A stretch of DNA of 64,000 bases from Pseudomonas sp. R4-35-07 (GTDB taxonomy: Bacteria; Pseudomonadota; Gammaproteobacteria; Pseudomonadales; Pseudomonadaceae), in contig NZ_CP027732.1 in the NCBI RefSeq assembly GCF_003852235.1, positions 4,526,001 through 4,590,000 of the forward strand, in the 5' to 3' direction. The notes under the pieces are model-generated. The model saw only the letters and a list, made by a program, of their open reading frames with translations, did no database searches and was not told the DNA's origin. Of this stretch, positions 35,580 through 44,313 are shown one piece after another (the stretch's first letter is position 1; every line of letters starts with the position of its first letter). The position numbers were made by a program, and so were the translations under genes.

Positions 35580-38500
35580 TTAGATGAAATCGATTTGCTT
35601 GAGGTAGTCGCAGCCTTTTTGCAGCAGCGCACTGTTCTTGGCCGGGTAGTCTTCACCCATGCTACGGATGCCTGAGAGCGCATTGCGGTATTCGATCATC
35701 GAGATATCGCCGATGTCTTCCTCAAACCCATTGAGGTAAAAGCCGACTACACCGAATAACGCGTTGTCACTGTCGATCGCCGACAGGCGCTGCTGCCATT
35801 GTGTCACCGGGACCATCTGGAAATCGTGACCAGCGGCGCGAAACGCCTCCAGGTAGTGCGCCCAGCTCAGGGGCAACGGGTTGTGCAAGTTGAAGACCGC
35901 CTTGGAGCGGTTGTGCCGGCTGGCATGAAACGCAATGAACCGAGCGAGAAAGTCCACTGGCATCAGGTCGAAGTTCAGCGCCAGCTCAGGCACTTCCTTA
36001 AGCTGCAATGAGCCTTTGAGCATCAGCATCAACCGGTTCTGATGGGGCTGGCACACACCGGTCCGCGTATTGAAGGCAATGTTGCCGGGACGATAGAGGT
36101 TGACCCACACTCCCGACTCACTGGCGTTCCACAAGATGCGCTCAGCCACCCACTTGGAAAGGTTGTAGCCATTGCGAATGTAGATCGGCGGCGTGAACGC
36201 CGGCGGTTCTTCCAACACGCGCCCCTGCGCATCCACCGTGCTGGAAGCCGACAAGGTGGAAATGAAATTGAACACCTTCTTGCTGCGCCCTTCACACAGC
36301 TGCAGGCATTCCAGCACGGGGGTGACGTTGTCCTTGACCAGCGACTCATAGTCGAGCACATGGTTGACGTTGGCCGCGTTATAGATCAACACGCCGTATT
36401 CACGGTCCAGCCACTCATAATCAGCCTGCGACAGCCCCAGTCGAGGCTGGCTGATATCCGCCGCCAGCACCCTTACGCGGCTCAAGTCCAGGTGCTCCAG
36501 ACGGTTCTGAATCAAGGCCTGCTCGAAACGCTGCTGGGCGCTCATTCCTGCTGATTCGCGCACCAGGCACGCCACTTCGGTGCTGCCCAGCTCCAGCAGC
36601 GCTTCGACGATATGCACCCCCAGAAACCCATTGGAACCGGTGACGATGACCTTGTGCAGGTTGCCCAGGCGGCTGATCGGCAACACGTCCAGCTCGGGTC
36701 GCAGCATCGCGTCACGCAAGGCCTGAGGGCTGACCGTGGCCGTGGCCTCCACGTCCTGGTCGATGAGCTTGGCGAGGTTGATCAGGGTCGGCTGTTCGAT
36801 AAAACGGTTGATCGAAACGCCCTTGCCGAACTTCTCGCGAATGCCCATGAGCATTTGCGACAACAGGATCGAGTGGCCGCCGAGGTTGAAGAAGCTGTCA
36901 TCCACCGAGATGTCGGCACCGGGCATGTCGAGCAGTGTGGCCCACAACCCGAGCAACGTTTCCTGGGTAAGGTTCTGCGGCGCTTGGCGTGGCCCCTGGG
37001 TTTTGTAATTGACGGGAAGATTCTTCAAGGCCTTGCGGTCGATTTTGCCGTTGGCCGTGGCCGGCAGGCGGTCCAGCAGGCAGTAGGCGCTGGGGCGCAT
37101 GTAATCGGGCAAGTGCTTGAGTGCATAAGCCTGCAACTGTTCGCTGGCCGCGTGTCCGTCACCGCCGTGGGGTTGGGAGAAAAACGCCAGGATGCGCCGC
37201 TGCTGATCGATCACCACCGCCAATTGGCGAAACAACTGGCTCGATTGCAGCAAGTGTTCGATTTCTTCCGGTTCGACGCGAAAACCGCGAATCTTCACCT
37301 GATTATCCAGGCGTCCGATGATCTGGATGCCGTCTGACGTCCAGCGCGCCAGGTCGCCGGTGCGGTACAAACGCAACAGCTGACCATCGGGCAATTCGTG
37401 CAGGCGGTAACGCTCGGCAGTCATTTGCACGGCGTCCAGATAACCCAGGCCCACCCCTGGCCCGTCGATGTGGATCTCGCCGCTGCCACTTTGCCCTACC
37501 GGCTGCCCCTGCTCATCGAGCAGGTAAACCGCGGTATTGGCGATCGGCACGCCAAGGTTGCGATTGTTGTCGCCGGGCAGAAAAGTGCGGCATGTGGCAA
37601 GCACGGTCGTCTCGGTGGGCCCGTAGATGTTATGCAATTGGCACTGCCCCGCCAGTTGCTCGATGACATGGGGCTCGCACACATCGCCGCCCGTCACCAG
37701 ATGCTGCATGCCGTACAGCGATTCGAGCGCAAGGATGCTGAGCAAGGCCGGTGGCAGGAAGGCATGCGTCACGTGCTCCTGCTGAATCAATTCGGCCAGC
37801 GCCACAGGATCACGGCGCTGATCCTCGGTGGGTACGATCAACTCCGCGCCCTGGATCAGCGTGGGGAAAATGTCCAGCAACGAGGCATCGAAATTGATCG
37901 TGGAAAACTGCAAGGCGCGGCTGTGGCGATCCAGTTCCACATAACGGGCATACCATGCGCAAAAGTGGCTCAGGTTGTCGACCGTCAGTAATACGCCCTT
38001 GGGTTGCCCGGTGGTGCCTGAGGTGTAGATCGCCACACAAGGCGCCGCCCCTGCCAGCGGCACGCGCAGCAGGCTTTGATGCGGAGCCAGGGCCACGCGG
38101 CTGTAACCTTTGGCGCCATGGTGGAAGAAATCCAGGTGGCTGATGTCCAGGATCGCCAGGCCCGGGAGCGGGTTGCCAGCGTCGGTGTCCTGGATCAGCA
38201 AGCTGGCTTTGGCATGCTTGAGGATCGCCCCGCGGCGCTCTTCGGGATGGTTCGGGTCCAGCGGCAGGTACACGGCCCCACAGCCAATCACTGCGAGAAT
38301 CGCGGCATACAGCGCCGTTCCTTTGGGCAAGGAGATGCCGATCACGGTCAACTCCCCGGCCCGGGATTGAAGCAAAGGCTGCAGGCGCTCCTGGATGGCC
38401 ACGCTGTAGGCGTGCAGTTGCGCATATGACATGCCTTGCCCATCGACTTTCAAGGCAGTGCGCTCGGCATTGGCCAGCAGACTGTCCGCCAGGCGCTGTA

Positions 38501-39056
38501 CGAAGGGTTGCCGGGCGTCCTGCAGCACCCCGATGTCGGCAGTGGCATTGTGGCGGTGCTGCCAGGCCAATTGATCAAGCCGGGTCAGGCTCAGCAGGCG
38601 GTCGAGCGCCTTCACTGGTTCGCGCGGCGCCTCGAGGTAGTCGGCACTGCGCGAGTAGCGGCCAATGTGCATGCTGGTCAGTTCCACCATTTGCACGATG
38701 GCTTCCTGCGCCTGGTCCGCACCATTGCCGGCCGTATCGGCGCCAACTTCACGGCGCCCCAGCGTCATCCAATCGCCCTCCCCCGCACGCCACAGGCATT
38801 CGAGGTGCAACGGCGCGGACACATCGCCGGCATCGTCAGACTGCATCCGTAACGATAGACGGTGACACGCCGGATAGTGAGGGACCCCTGTCGTGCTGGC
38901 ATCATCGATCAGCAAGTCCGGCGACGGTAACCGGCAGTGCTCATTAGCATTATCAGTGGGCAGCAGATGCGTCGTATGGCCCATCTGCTCCAGCTCTTGC
39001 GTAAGGCGGGCGAGCGCATGGCTGCGCCCGCACAGAACGATATCAAGGTGTCTCAT
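35580..39056 (-). CDS. mgoA: NRPS with adenylation, carrier and thioester reductase domains (MgoA/PvfC type)
   Basis: 1,158 residues. An N-terminal region of about 180 residues without a recognised condensation motif comes first. The A domain (about 185-690) has YTSGTTGQPKGV at 344-355, NIYGPTETT near 487-495, YRTGDLARW near 564 and NGKIDRKAL near 669-677. The carrier domain has its phosphopantetheine Ser729 in LGGHSILLS. The reductase domain (about 800-1158) has the NADPH motif VTGSNGFLG (805-813) and a YxxxK pair (Tyr964, Lys968). One amino acid is loaded and released as aldehyde or alcohol. In the mgo, pvf and ham systems this makes diazeniumdiolate signals (leudiazen, valdiazen) from Leu or Val. 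Confidence 0.85.
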   Translation of the reverse strand: MRHLDIVLCGRSHALARLTQELEQMGHTTHLLPTDNANEHCRLPSPDLLIDDASTTGVPHYPACHRLSLRMQSDDAGDVSAPLHLECLWRAGEGDWMTLGRREVGADTAGNGADQAQEAIVQMVELTSMHIGRYSRSADYLEAPREPVKALDRLLSLTRLDQLAWQHRHNATADIGVLQDARQPFVQRLADSLLANAERTALKVDGQGMSYAQLHAYSVAIQERLQPLLQSRAGELTVIGISLPKGTALYAAILAVIGCGAVYLPLDPNHPEERRGAILKHAKASLLIQDTDAGNPLPGLAILDISHLDFFHHGAKGYSRVALAPHQSLLRVPLAGAAPCVAIYTSGTTGQPKGVLLTVDNLSHFCAWYARYVELDRHSRALQFSTINFDASLLDIFPTLIQGAELIVPTEDQRRDPVALAELIQQEHVTHAFLPPALLSILALESLYGMQHLVTGGDVCEPHVIEQLAGQCQLHNIYGPTETTVLATCRTFLPGDNNRNLGVPIANTAVYLLDEQGQPVGQSGSGEIHIDGPGVGLGYLDAVQMTAERYRLHELPDGQLLRLYRTGDLARWTSDGIQIIGRLDNQVKIRGFRVEPEEIEHLLQSSQLFRQLAVVIDQQRRILAFFSQPHGGDGHAASEQLQAYALKHLPDYMRPSAYCLLDRLPATANGKIDRKALKNLPVNYKTQGPRQAPQNLTQETLLGLWATLLDMPGADISVDDSFFNLGGHSILLSQMLMGIREKFGKGVSINRFIEQPTLINLAKLIDQDVEATATVSPQALRDAMLRPELDVLPISRLGNLHKVIVTGSNGFLGVHIVEALLELGSTEVACLVRESAGMSAQQRFEQALIQNRLEHLDLSRVRVLAADISQPRLGLSQADYEWLDREYGVLIYNAANVNHVLDYESLVKDNVTPVLECLQLCEGRSKKVFNFISTLSASSTVDAQGRVLEEPPAFTPPIYIRNGYNLSKWVAERILWNASESGVWVNLYRPGNIAFNTRTGVCQPHQNRLMLMLKGSLQLKEVPELALNFDLMPVDFLARFIAFHASRHNRSKAVFNLHNPLPLSWAHYLEAFRAAGHDFQMVPVTQWQQRLSAIDSDNALFGVVGFYLNGFEEDIGDISMIEYRNALSGIRSMGEDYPAKNSALLQKGCDYLKQIDFI

Positions 39057-39068
39057 GGCTGTTCTCCT

Positions 39069-39998
39069 CTAGCGCAGATAATCGGCGAGCGCTTCCTGCA
39101 TGCAGGGAGCGTCGAGCATGGCGCTGTGTTTGAAGAATCGGACGATGTTGCCCACCAGCGGATGCGTCGGGGTGATCGGAAAACTCATGCCTTCGACCTC
39201 CTCACGCAACGCCGCCTTGACCGTAGGGCTCACCGGCAACTGCTCGATCAAGGCGAAATCGAACCCCTGCTGGATGTCGTTGGTCAGGTACTCGGCGAGG
39301 AACACCGGCATGATCGCGGCCAGCGCGCGCTTGTCCTCCTCGATCGCTGTGCTCCAGTAAATGCGCGTCAACTTGGCCCAGAAGCCGGAGTGCCGCCCCT
39401 CGTCCGCCAGATGGTCTGCCATCAGCCCCTTGACCGATGCCTTGACCGAATCGTCCCGGGCAAATGCCGCGACATCATTGGTCAGGGTATTTTCGGCAAC
39501 CGCAACGCAGATCAGCTCAACCGCTGCTTTGAGGTGCTCGGGCGCCATTGCCAGGGCCTTGGGAATCGACCGGCTGAGTTCGATTTCCGCAGGCAAGGTG
39601 ATGGGCTCGATCCCGGTCAGTTCGATGGTTTGTTGCATGTAGTCCATCGCCACCAATGCGTGGTAGTCCTCATCGACTACCACCGTCATCGCGTCATACC
39701 GACACGCAAACGGAAAGCGGATGGCGAAGTTATCTTTCGCAATGCTTCTGGCCGTTCTGTCGACAATTTCCGTTTCGAAAATCACTACATCGTTAATGAA
39801 CTTGTACAAGCTTTGAACGAGTACGAAGTGCTGCAAGTGAGCACACTCGCGAATAAACGTTGCCCCCATTACCAGCGGTTGGCGACTGATCGGGAATATT
39901 AACTTTTCATCATCTTCCAAACGACGCCTCGGTCGCGTGCGAATCGTCGCCCGCTCCTCCCACGCCTCGGAAAATGATTGATATTCTTCAGCTCTCAT
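39069..39998 (-). CDS. mgoC: AurF-like diiron N-oxygenase (MgoC/PvfB type)
   Basis: 309 residues from the ATG behind AGGGAACG; the longer open frame runs into the cupin gene and is not used. Di-iron ligand candidates are Glu75 (FETEIVD), Glu110 and His113 (DEDYHALVAMD), Glu169 (VAENT), and His196, Glu200 and His203 (DHLADEGRHSGFW), the pattern of p-aminobenzoate N-oxygenases. It would N-oxidise the amino acid or its carrier-bound form, giving the N-O bond. The NRPS gene follows after 12 bases. Confidence 0.85.
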   Translation of the reverse strand: MRAEEYQSFSEAWEERATIRTRPRRRLEDDEKLIFPISRQPLVMGATFIRECAHLQHFVLVQSLYKFINDVVIFETEIVDRTARSIAKDNFAIRFPFACRYDAMTVVVDEDYHALVAMDYMQQTIELTGIEPITLPAEIELSRSIPKALAMAPEHLKAAVELICVAVAENTLTNDVAAFARDDSVKASVKGLMADHLADEGRHSGFWAKLTRIYWSTAIEEDKRALAAIMPVFLAEYLTNDIQQGFDFALIEQLPVSPTVKAALREEVEGMSFPITPTHPLVGNIVRFFKHSAMLDAPCMQEALADYLR

Positions 39999-40023
39999 GA
40001 AGCGTTCCCTTTGTTCATGATGA

Positions 40024-40371
40024 TCAGTAGTAGTGCACTTCAAACAACAAACAGCCGTCTTCGGAATGGAACGGCCCGTGCTCGGTGTGCGCCGCCCTGA
40101 AGAAGTAACCGCCATCCCGATAGGTTTTCTCGGGGCGATCTTTACTGGCTGACTCCGTCTGGTCGCCTTCAATCAAATACACTTCTTCGTGATAATCGTG
40201 CGTGTAAATCTCCCGGGTACCACCGCCCGGATGAAAGCGCACCAATCGCGTGCGAATACCGGTTTTATTGATAGGGTCCAAGGTGTCCTTGAATACCGTC
40301 AGGGTAATACCGCGCTCAGATGTCACCTCGACCCATTGGGCCTGGTCAGCTTCGATGACTGCTACGTTCAT
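40024..40371 (-). CDS. cupin-fold protein within the mgo-type cluster
   Basis: 115 residues in a single small cupin: [27 protein letters not shown] is motif 1, with [29 protein letters not shown] forming motif 2. His residues in both could bind a metal. The ATG overlaps the stop of the upstream DUF3050 gene (ATGA), so translation is coupled. The P. syringae mgo operon as I know it (mgoBCAD) does not include this gene; related Burkholderia ham clusters may. Role unknown; an N-N bond-forming or oxidative step is possible. Confidence 0.7.
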   Translation of the reverse strand: MNVAVIEADQAQWVEVTSERGITLTVFKDTLDPINKTGIRTRLVRFHPGGGTREIYTHDYHEEVYLIEGDQTESASKDRPEKTYRDGGYFFRAAHTEHGPFHSEDGCLLFEVHYY

Positions 40372-41144
40372 GCCACGCACTCACTGACATTTTCACGCAT
40401 GGCGACACGCAAGTTGTCCCACAAGGCCAGACGACTTTGCACGGCGGCGATGGCCGACTCATACACTTCTTCCTGGCGTTGCGCATCACCGTTGACCAGG
40501 CGTGCGAGCAGGCTTTCCGCCGCCGGGCCGTGATCTTCGGAGTCAACTTCAATATGGCGTTGCAGGTAGTAGCGGAACGTCGGGGCATCGTCGGCAGTGA
40601 TGTCCCAGTCATCGAGAATGCGCTGGAACATCTCTGGAATCACGCTCTCGCGGCCATGCAGGAACGCGGCGGCGACACTGTGCGTCGACGCATTGATTGC
40701 GGTTTCGATGGTATCGGTCACGAACGCGGAAGCCGCCAGGCCTGCTCCACAACGGTCCAACGCGGTCTGCAGATCGACGCCTTCACGCATCAGCTTGACG
40801 AAGAATTCGATCTTGTCGGTGCTGGCGCCAACTTCACGCATGGCATGCAGGTAGAGTTCGAAATGACTGTAGTGACCGCCCTGCAGGTTCTGGTCGGACT
40901 CTTCGCCGAGGATGATTTCGTTGATCAGGTGAGCTGCCGCCGGGTCCAGTGGTGGGAGCCAAGGCAGGCGAGTACACGTCAGGTCCTGTTGCAGGCGCTT
41001 GGCCAGGGACATGAAATCCCACACGGCAAAGACATGGGTTTCCATAAAGGCGCGCAGGACAGGCAATGAATTGATTTCAGCAAAAATCCGATGATTGCCC
41101 AGTTCCGTTTTCTTTGCGTTCAATAGCGACTTTTTATCTTCCAT
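40368..41144 (-). CDS. mgoB: DUF3050 heme-oxygenase-like protein (MgoB/PvfA type)
   Basis: 258 residues from the ATG behind AAGGAAAG. It is all-helical: [36 protein letters not shown] at the N-terminus, then EIILGEESD and [12 protein letters not shown], and later [19 protein letters not shown]. This is the DUF3050 heme-oxygenase-like (HDO) fold, with Glu and His residues placed as in di-iron oxidases. It is first in the cluster and overlaps the cupin gene. An oxidative role in N-N bond formation is plausible but unproven. Confidence 0.8.
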   Translation of the reverse strand: MEDKKSLLNAKKTELGNHRIFAEINSLPVLRAFMETHVFAVWDFMSLAKRLQQDLTCTRLPWLPPLDPAAAHLINEIILGEESDQNLQGGHYSHFELYLHAMREVGASTDKIEFFVKLMREGVDLQTALDRCGAGLAASAFVTDTIETAINASTHSVAAAFLHGRESVIPEMFQRILDDWDITADDAPTFRYYLQRHIEVDSEDHGPAAESLLARLVNGDAQRQEEVYESAIAAVQSRLALWDNLRVAMRENVSECVA

Positions 41145-41603
41145 GGTGCTTTCCTTATCAGGCTTAGTTGCGTTCAGGCCACGCGACATATACCGACCTG
41201 CCTTTTTTCAGGCATGAGCAGGCTTATCTCGCCATTACCGGCCAGCACGGTATATATGTTAATTAAGTTACACGGTGAATCTTCGGCAGACCGAGCGGTC
41301 ACCCGCCGAAGCAAGACGAAACTTAGAGGAAGTTCATAACGATCGGCAAGTGTTTTCTGGAAAAATAATACTAAATATTTCCAAACTACAAAACACACAA
41401 CAACAGAAGCCCGAGCAAAGTTTTAAATATCAACTTTGTCGGGCGATAGTTTACCTACTCGCTTTTCGCGAGCATTAGCAAACTGCATGTCATTGCTAAG
41501 TTAGCAATCCACTAAACCGTCAACAGGCCTGTCGCCTTTTTTCCATTCAAGTTCCCTCTTGTTTGCTGAGAAGCGCCGCGCATCATTTGCCGGCCAAGTG
41601 CAT
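41145..41603 (-). promoter_or_regulatory. AT-rich control region upstream of the mgo-type cluster
   Basis: 459 bases without a credible gene and clearly AT-rich relative to both neighbours. It contains the palindrome at 41492-41508. Both flanking units run leftward, so this region must hold the promoter of the mgo-type cluster and the end of the efflux operon; no intrinsic terminator stands out. Confidence 0.55.
41492..41508. promoter_or_regulatory. perfect 17-bp palindrome, candidate operator
   Basis: ATTGCTAAGTTAGCAAT is an 8-1-8 perfect inverted repeat in the AT-rich region about 350 bp upstream of the mgoB-like start and about 100 bp after the MFS stop. A related half (ATTAGCAAA) lies just before it at about 41474. 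The type of regulator is unknown. Confidence 0.5.
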
Positions 41604-43148
41604 TCAATTCTTTGCTTGCTGACGTAATGCCAATGCCGCCACACCACACAGGACCAAGGCGATACAGGACACGTAGAACGCATCGCTGTAGGCCATCAGG
41701 TAGGCCTCGCGGCGCACGGTACGCATCAAGCCCTCAAGGACTTGCTGCTGGGCGGGCAGCAGTTGGTTGAAGACGAAGGCTTCGCTGTCTGCCATGCCGG
41801 CGCGCAGGCGCTCCTGGAATGACGGGGAAAACAAGGTGATCGACTCGCCGACTCGCTCTGAATGAAAGCGCTCGCGCATGGCGACAATCTGCGTCAACCC
41901 GGCAGTGCCCACGGCGCCGCCCAGGTTGCGCAGCATGGAAAACAGGGCAGAGGCAGAACCGGCTTCATCCTTGGCCAACCCGGACACGGCCAGCACCGAA
42001 AGCGCCACCATGATCAACGGTTGCCCGATGCCCCGTACCACAGTGGACGGGATGATCACGTTGGCGGCGCTGTCCATGTCCAGATGCGCGCCGAGATAGC
42101 AGCCCAGGGCCATGATGAAAAAGCCGCTGGCAACCATCAGTTTTGGGTTGAGCCACTTCATCAGGCGCGGCATGAACGGCGCCAGCACCAGTTGCACCAT
42201 GCCGTAGGCAATCAGGCTGATCCCGATTTCCCGGGCGTTGTAGCCCTGCAGTTGGGACAGGTAATTGGGCACCAGAAAGACCAGGCCGAACGTGGCCCCG
42301 CCAAAAATGAACATCGCTGCGCTCGCCACGCCGAAGTTGTAGCTCTTGAGCAGGCGCAGGTTGATGAATGAGCGGCTGCCGTAGAGCTGTGACAGCACGA
42401 AATACACCAGGGCGACGCCGGCGGTGAGCGACATCCATACGATGAAATCGGAGCCGAACCAGTCCTTGCGTCCGCCTTCTTCAAGCACGATCTGCAACCC
42501 GCCGAGGCCGACAATCATGGCCAGGATGCCGCCCCAGTCGCCGCGCTTGAGCAGGCTCAATTGCATGGGTTTGGCATCGATGGACCATGCCACCGCCAGC
42601 AGCAGGAGAATGCCGGGGGCCAGTTGCAGGTAAAAAATCCAGCGCCAGGAATACGCATCGGTCAGCCAGCCGCCGATGGACGGCCCGGCGGCCTGGGCCA
42701 CGCTGTTGGACAGGGCGAACAGGGCCATGCCCATGGCGATCTTGCTGGGCGGCAGTTCCGTGATGATCAGTTGGAACGACAACGGGATCAGCACCGCGCC
42801 GGCGGCGCCCTGGATCACCCGAATGATGATCATCACTTCCAGGTTGGGTGCCCAGGAGCAGGCAATGGAAGCCACTAGAAATACAAACGAGCCCACCAGC
42901 ATCACCCGGCGCAGGGAGAACACCTGCACCAGCCAGGCGGTCAGCGGGATCATGACGATTTCCGCAACCAGATACGCCGTGGAAATCCACGAGCCTTCTT
43001 CAAAGGTCGCCCCCAGCGAGCCTTCGATTTCCGGCAGCGCGGCGCTGGTCACGTGCACGTTCATGCCGGCCATGAAACAGCCGAACAGCCCGCCGATCAC
43101 GGCCACCCAGGCGCGAAAGGAGACGGTTTTCTCGCCAATCTCAGTCAT
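41604..43148 (-). CDS. DHA2-family MFS efflux pump (EmrB-like)
   Basis: 514 residues and about 14 hydrophobic spans. Signature blocks are GMNVHVTSAALPEIEGSLGAT and STAYLVAEIVMIPLTAWLVQVFSLRRVML (MFS loop motif), then RVIQGAAGAVLIPL and the DHA2 block GPSIGGWLTDAYSWRWIFY. With the membrane fusion protein and outer membrane factor encoded just upstream it forms a tripartite pump. The start overlaps the upstream gene by 8 bases. Substrate unknown; being next to the mgo-type cluster it could export its product or a related toxin. Confidence 0.9.
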   Translation of the reverse strand: MTEIGEKTVSFRAWVAVIGGLFGCFMAGMNVHVTSAALPEIEGSLGATFEEGSWISTAYLVAEIVMIPLTAWLVQVFSLRRVMLVGSFVFLVASIACSWAPNLEVMIIIRVIQGAAGAVLIPLSFQLIITELPPSKIAMGMALFALSNSVAQAAGPSIGGWLTDAYSWRWIFYLQLAPGILLLLAVAWSIDAKPMQLSLLKRGDWGGILAMIVGLGGLQIVLEEGGRKDWFGSDFIVWMSLTAGVALVYFVLSQLYGSRSFINLRLLKSYNFGVASAAMFIFGGATFGLVFLVPNYLSQLQGYNAREIGISLIAYGMVQLVLAPFMPRLMKWLNPKLMVASGFFIMALGCYLGAHLDMDSAANVIIPSTVVRGIGQPLIMVALSVLAVSGLAKDEAGSASALFSMLRNLGGAVGTAGLTQIVAMRERFHSERVGESITLFSPSFQERLRAGMADSEAFVFNQLLPAQQQVLEGLMRTVRREAYLMAYSDAFYVSCIALVLCGVAALALRQQAKN

Positions 43149-44313
43149 GCGCGGCGCCCTGGGCAGTAGGACGGGTATCCACCGTCGTGATCACCGACAT
43201 GCCCGGCAGGATGGGGCCGCCGTCATCGTGCTGATCGATCACGATCTTCACCGGAAAACGCTGCACGATCTTGGTGAAGTTGCCGGTGGCGTTGTCCGAC
43301 GGCAGCAGCGCAAATACCGCACCCGAACCGGGCGAAAAACTCACCACATGGCCCTTGAGCTTGCGCCCTGAATAGCTGTCGACGCTGATATCCACCGTTT
43401 GCCCGGCGCGCATGTCACGCAATTGGGTTTCCTTGTAGTTGGCCACCACGTAGGCCTGCTGCAAGGGCACCACGGCCAGCAGCGGCAGGCCCGGCGCGAC
43501 ATATTGGCGGGCGCGCACCTTGCGCTGCCCCACTACCCCGTCAATCGGCGAGCGGATCAAGGTGTCTTCGAGCGCATGGGTCGCCAGTTTCAACTGGGCC
43601 TCGGCCTGGTCGCGCCGGGCTATCTGTTGCTGCAGCGAGGCATCGGCCAATTGGCGGCGGGTAGTGGCGACATTCAGCCGGGTTTCCTGCTGGCGCTGCA
43701 TCGCCCGGGCAATGTCCACCGCGGCGCTGGCCTGGGTGTAACTGGCCGCGGCGCTTTCCAGGCGCTGGGCGCTGGCGGCATGCTCGCGGACCAGGCCTTC
43801 ATAGCGATGTTGATCCAGACTGGCGCGGCGCAACTCCGCCCCCACGCTGCGGGTATGCGCCTCGGCCTGGGCGACACCGGCCTTTTGCTGTGCGATCAGG
43901 CTGTCGGTAACGTGCAGGTTGGCCTGCTCGGCGGCAATCGAGGCTTGTGCTTGCGCCAACTCCGCACGGGCTTGGGCCAAGCGCGCCTGGTAGTCACGGT
44001 CCTCGATGCGCACCAGCACATCCCCGGCCTTGACGGGCTGGTCATCCTCCACCAACACCTGGGCTACGTACCCGGACACCCTTGGGCTGATGGGAATCCA
44101 GTCGGCACGCACGTAGGCGTCGTCAGTCTGTTCCAGGTAACGCCCGACGGTCATCCAATACACGCCGAACGCCACCGCTGCGATCAACAACGCAGCACCA
44201 CCGAGCAGGATCAGATTGCGTTTGCGGCGTTGCTTGCGGGCGTGCATGAGCTGCTCGAGCACATGCTCCTGCTCATCCTGCACAGCGGTTTTTTCATCAA
44301 CAGCGATATTCAT
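43141..44313 (-). CDS. HlyD/EmrA-family membrane fusion protein
   Basis: 390 residues. A cytoplasmic N-terminus is followed by one span (about 35-55, NLILLGGAALLIAAVAFGVYW). The EmrA-type signature TDDAYVRADWIPISPRVSGYVAQVLVEDDQPVKAGDVLVRIEDRDY comes next, then a long alpha-hairpin of coiled coil (about 115-210) and a beta-barrel domain. The ATG overlaps the outer membrane factor stop (ATGA) and the stop overlaps the MFS start, a tightly coupled operon. Confidence 0.9.
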   Translation of the reverse strand: MNIAVDEKTAVQDEQEHVLEQLMHARKQRRKRNLILLGGAALLIAAVAFGVYWMTVGRYLEQTDDAYVRADWIPISPRVSGYVAQVLVEDDQPVKAGDVLVRIEDRDYQARLAQARAELAQAQASIAAEQANLHVTDSLIAQQKAGVAQAEAHTRSVGAELRRASLDQHRYEGLVREHAASAQRLESAAASYTQASAAVDIARAMQRQQETRLNVATTRRQLADASLQQQIARRDQAEAQLKLATHALEDTLIRSPIDGVVGQRKVRARQYVAPGLPLLAVVPLQQAYVVANYKETQLRDMRAGQTVDISVDSYSGRKLKGHVVSFSPGSGAVFALLPSDNATGNFTKIVQRFPVKIVIDQHDDGGPILPGMSVITTVDTRPTAQGAAHD

